DNA of 64,000 nt from Enterovibrio norvegicus FF-33 (GTDB lineage: Bacteria > Pseudomonadota > Gammaproteobacteria > Enterobacterales > Vibrionaceae). Where the stretch lies: positions 2,521,061 through 2,585,060 of the forward strand of contig NZ_AJYD02000038.1 in the NCBI RefSeq assembly GCF_000286835.2, given 5' to 3'. The position numbers and the translations under genes are program-made. Below are positions 63,270-64,000 of the stretch, in pieces; within the stretch, counting starts at the first letter, position 1, and each line of letters starts with the position of its first letter. Under the pieces are notes generated by a model. It was not told the DNA's origin. It ran no database searches and was given only the letters and a program-made list of their open reading frames with translations.

Positions 63270-63383
63270 GTGTCAAAAAAGATCATCGCTAAACTGTCGA
63301 AGTACACGCCACTTTTCGTTCTTATGAGCGTAACCATTGCATTTACCATGTTCAATGCAATGTACTGGAGCGGCGCATTCTAA
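63270..63383 (+). CDS. Small single-pass membrane protein, 37 residues
   Basis: A short frame with a GTG start and AGGA nine bases upstream. It encodes MSKKIIAKLSKYTP, then a hydrophobic stretch (LFVLMSVTIAFTMFNAMYW) and a TAA stop. The charged start and single membrane helix fit the class of small inner-membrane proteins in gammaproteobacteria. It is followed by a strong terminator at 63457-63484. No characterised family is recognised. Confidence 0.65.
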   Translation: MSKKIIAKLSKYTPLFVLMSVTIAFTMFNAMYWSGAF

Positions 63384-63456
63384 GACGCAGTAGCTATATT
63401 ACTATTGGCCTGAGCGCTCAGTCGTTTAGCGCAATCGCATTGAATATCTGAATTCA

Positions 63457-63484
63457 AAACCCAAGCCTTGTGCTTGGGTTTTTG
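63457..63484 (+). terminator. Terminator after the small membrane protein gene
   Basis: AAACCCAAGC and GCTTGGGTTT enclose CTTGT, followed by more T residues. Confidence 0.88.
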
Positions 63485-63591
63485 TTTTTATGTGTTGAGT
63501 ACAGAACATCCAATATCAAATTTCAGAAATGAATATTTGGTCGTCCCTTCCTTTTCTCCGATACATCAGATTCCCAGCACCCAGAAACAAA

Positions 63592-63619
63592 AAAACCCGA
63601 GCATTTCTGCTCGGGTTTT
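63592..63619 (-). terminator. Terminator of the first tRNA-Ser gene
   Basis: AAAACCCGAGCA and its complement form a 12-base stem with a TTTC loop; on the minus strand seven T residues follow. The same hairpin recurs after the second tRNA at 63926-63952. Confidence 0.88.
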
Positions 63620-63624
63620 GAATG

Positions 63625-63712
63625 TGGCGGTGAGTGAGAGATTCGAACTCTCGATACGTTGCCGTATACACACTTTCCAGGCGTGCTCCTTCAGCCACTC
63701 GGACAACTCACC
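63625..63712 (-). tRNA. tRNA-Ser, anticodon GGA
   Basis: On the minus strand an 88-base cloverleaf begins GGTGAGTTGTCCGAGTGG and ends in ACTCACC, a discriminator G and an encoded CCA. The anticodon loop CCTGGAAAG gives GGA. The long variable arm (TATACGGCAACGTAT) is typical of serine tRNA, and the T arm has GAGTTCGAATCTC. Confidence 0.95.
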
Positions 63713-63925
63713 AAATTGTGGTTGGACGTATTCGTCTCAACGGAGCGCTACTATAAATATTTACCCTTTCAGCGTCAATGCTTTGGGCTTTCCGAATCGT
63801 TCAAATGTTCAGGGTTTAGACAAAGCGCTGTTTTAACGTTGGTTTAGGCATCACTCTCGGCTCTGTCATCGCCTAACGGAAGCGAAAATCAAGCATGATA
63901 TTAAATCTTGGCTTCTCTAAACGAG
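63713..63925. other. Spacer between the tandem tRNA-Ser genes
   Basis: About 210 bases, with no gene seen. On the minus strand it holds the promoter region of the first tRNA-Ser gene and lies downstream of the second tRNA terminator. Confidence 0.4.
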
Positions 63926-63952
63926 AAAACCCGAGCATTTCTGCTCGGGTTT
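63926..63952 (-). terminator. Terminator of the second tRNA-Ser gene
   Basis: AAACCCGAGCA and TGCTCGGGTTT form the stem around TTTC, a near-copy of the hairpin at 63592-63619. On the minus strand the T-run is shorter. Confidence 0.78.
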
Positions 63953-63958
63953 CAAATG

Positions 63959-64000
63959 TGGCGGTGAGTGAGAGATTCGAACTCTCGATACGTTGCCGTA
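63959..64000 (-). tRNA. Partial tRNA-Ser, cut by the window edge
   Basis: The 42 bases to the end of the window match the 3' half of the first tRNA-Ser gene exactly: CCA end, acceptor strand, T arm and part of the variable arm. The anticodon lies outside the window, but identity suggests the same species. Confidence 0.9.

Overview
The window is chromosomal DNA of a gammaproteobacterium that looks like a member of the Vibrionaceae. The main support is the trp neighbourhood: topA-yciN-sohB-yciK-rluB-yciO-trpH-trp operon-yciB-yciA-yciI. It has a separate trpG and trpD, a fused trpC-trpF, and a TrpR operator, promoter and attenuator of the enterobacterial type. Many small genes and repeat elements also fit a marine Vibrio-like genome. 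I cannot name the genus from sequence alone.

Layout. (1) 1-24.0 kb is an accessory metabolic region. It is an almost complete myo-inositol (cyclitol) catabolic locus: iolG, iolB, a PhyH-type oxygenase, a LacI-type regulator, a CUT2 sugar ABC transporter, iolE, iolD, an iolG-like gene, iolC, a second IolB-family gene, a class II aldolase of IolJ type and a third Gfo/Idh/MocA oxidoreductase. iolA is not in the window. Inserted among these are a 922-residue RTX-type adhesin-like protein, a MATE exporter, a chemoreceptor and a YgjP-like metallopeptidase. (2) 24.2-26.4 kb holds single housekeeping or stress-type genes (Rossmann-like protein, thioredoxin, VOC protein, LysE exporter). (3) 26.4-36.8 kb is an assimilatory nitrate/nitrite locus: cobA-nirB-nirD-NarK-type transporter-PP2C/kinase fusion on the minus strand and nasA on the plus strand. 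The divergent intergenic region carries what read as two sigma-54 promoters, so nitrogen control (NtrC) is the natural inference. (4) 36.8-54.8 kb is the conserved topA-to-yciI block with the trp operon. Two small uncharacterised reading frames lie between the trp attenuator and trpE. (5) 54.8-64 kb holds a MITE-like element, a small gene ending in that element, an rRNA-type methyltransferase, a RluA-family pseudouridine synthase, an NSS transporter, cardiolipin synthase, a MarR regulator, a family II pyrophosphatase, a 37-residue membrane peptide gene missed by ordinary ORF length cut-offs, and two tandem tRNA-Ser genes, the second cut by the window edge.

How the parts work together. The ABC transporter would import inositol. 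IolG, IolE, IolD, IolB, IolC and the aldolase would convert it to dihydroxyacetone phosphate and malonate semialdehyde. The LacI-type regulator probably controls this through two similar operator-like dyads, one before its own gene and one before iolD. In the nitrate locus the transporter feeds NasA and NirBD, and CobA makes the siroheme precursor that NirB needs. I found no CRISPR array, no complete transposase gene and no clear defence system. The least ordinary features are the duplicated IolB and triplicated IolG-type genes with an attached dioxygenase, the small frames before trpE, and the kinase/phosphatase fusion at the end of the nitrite operon.
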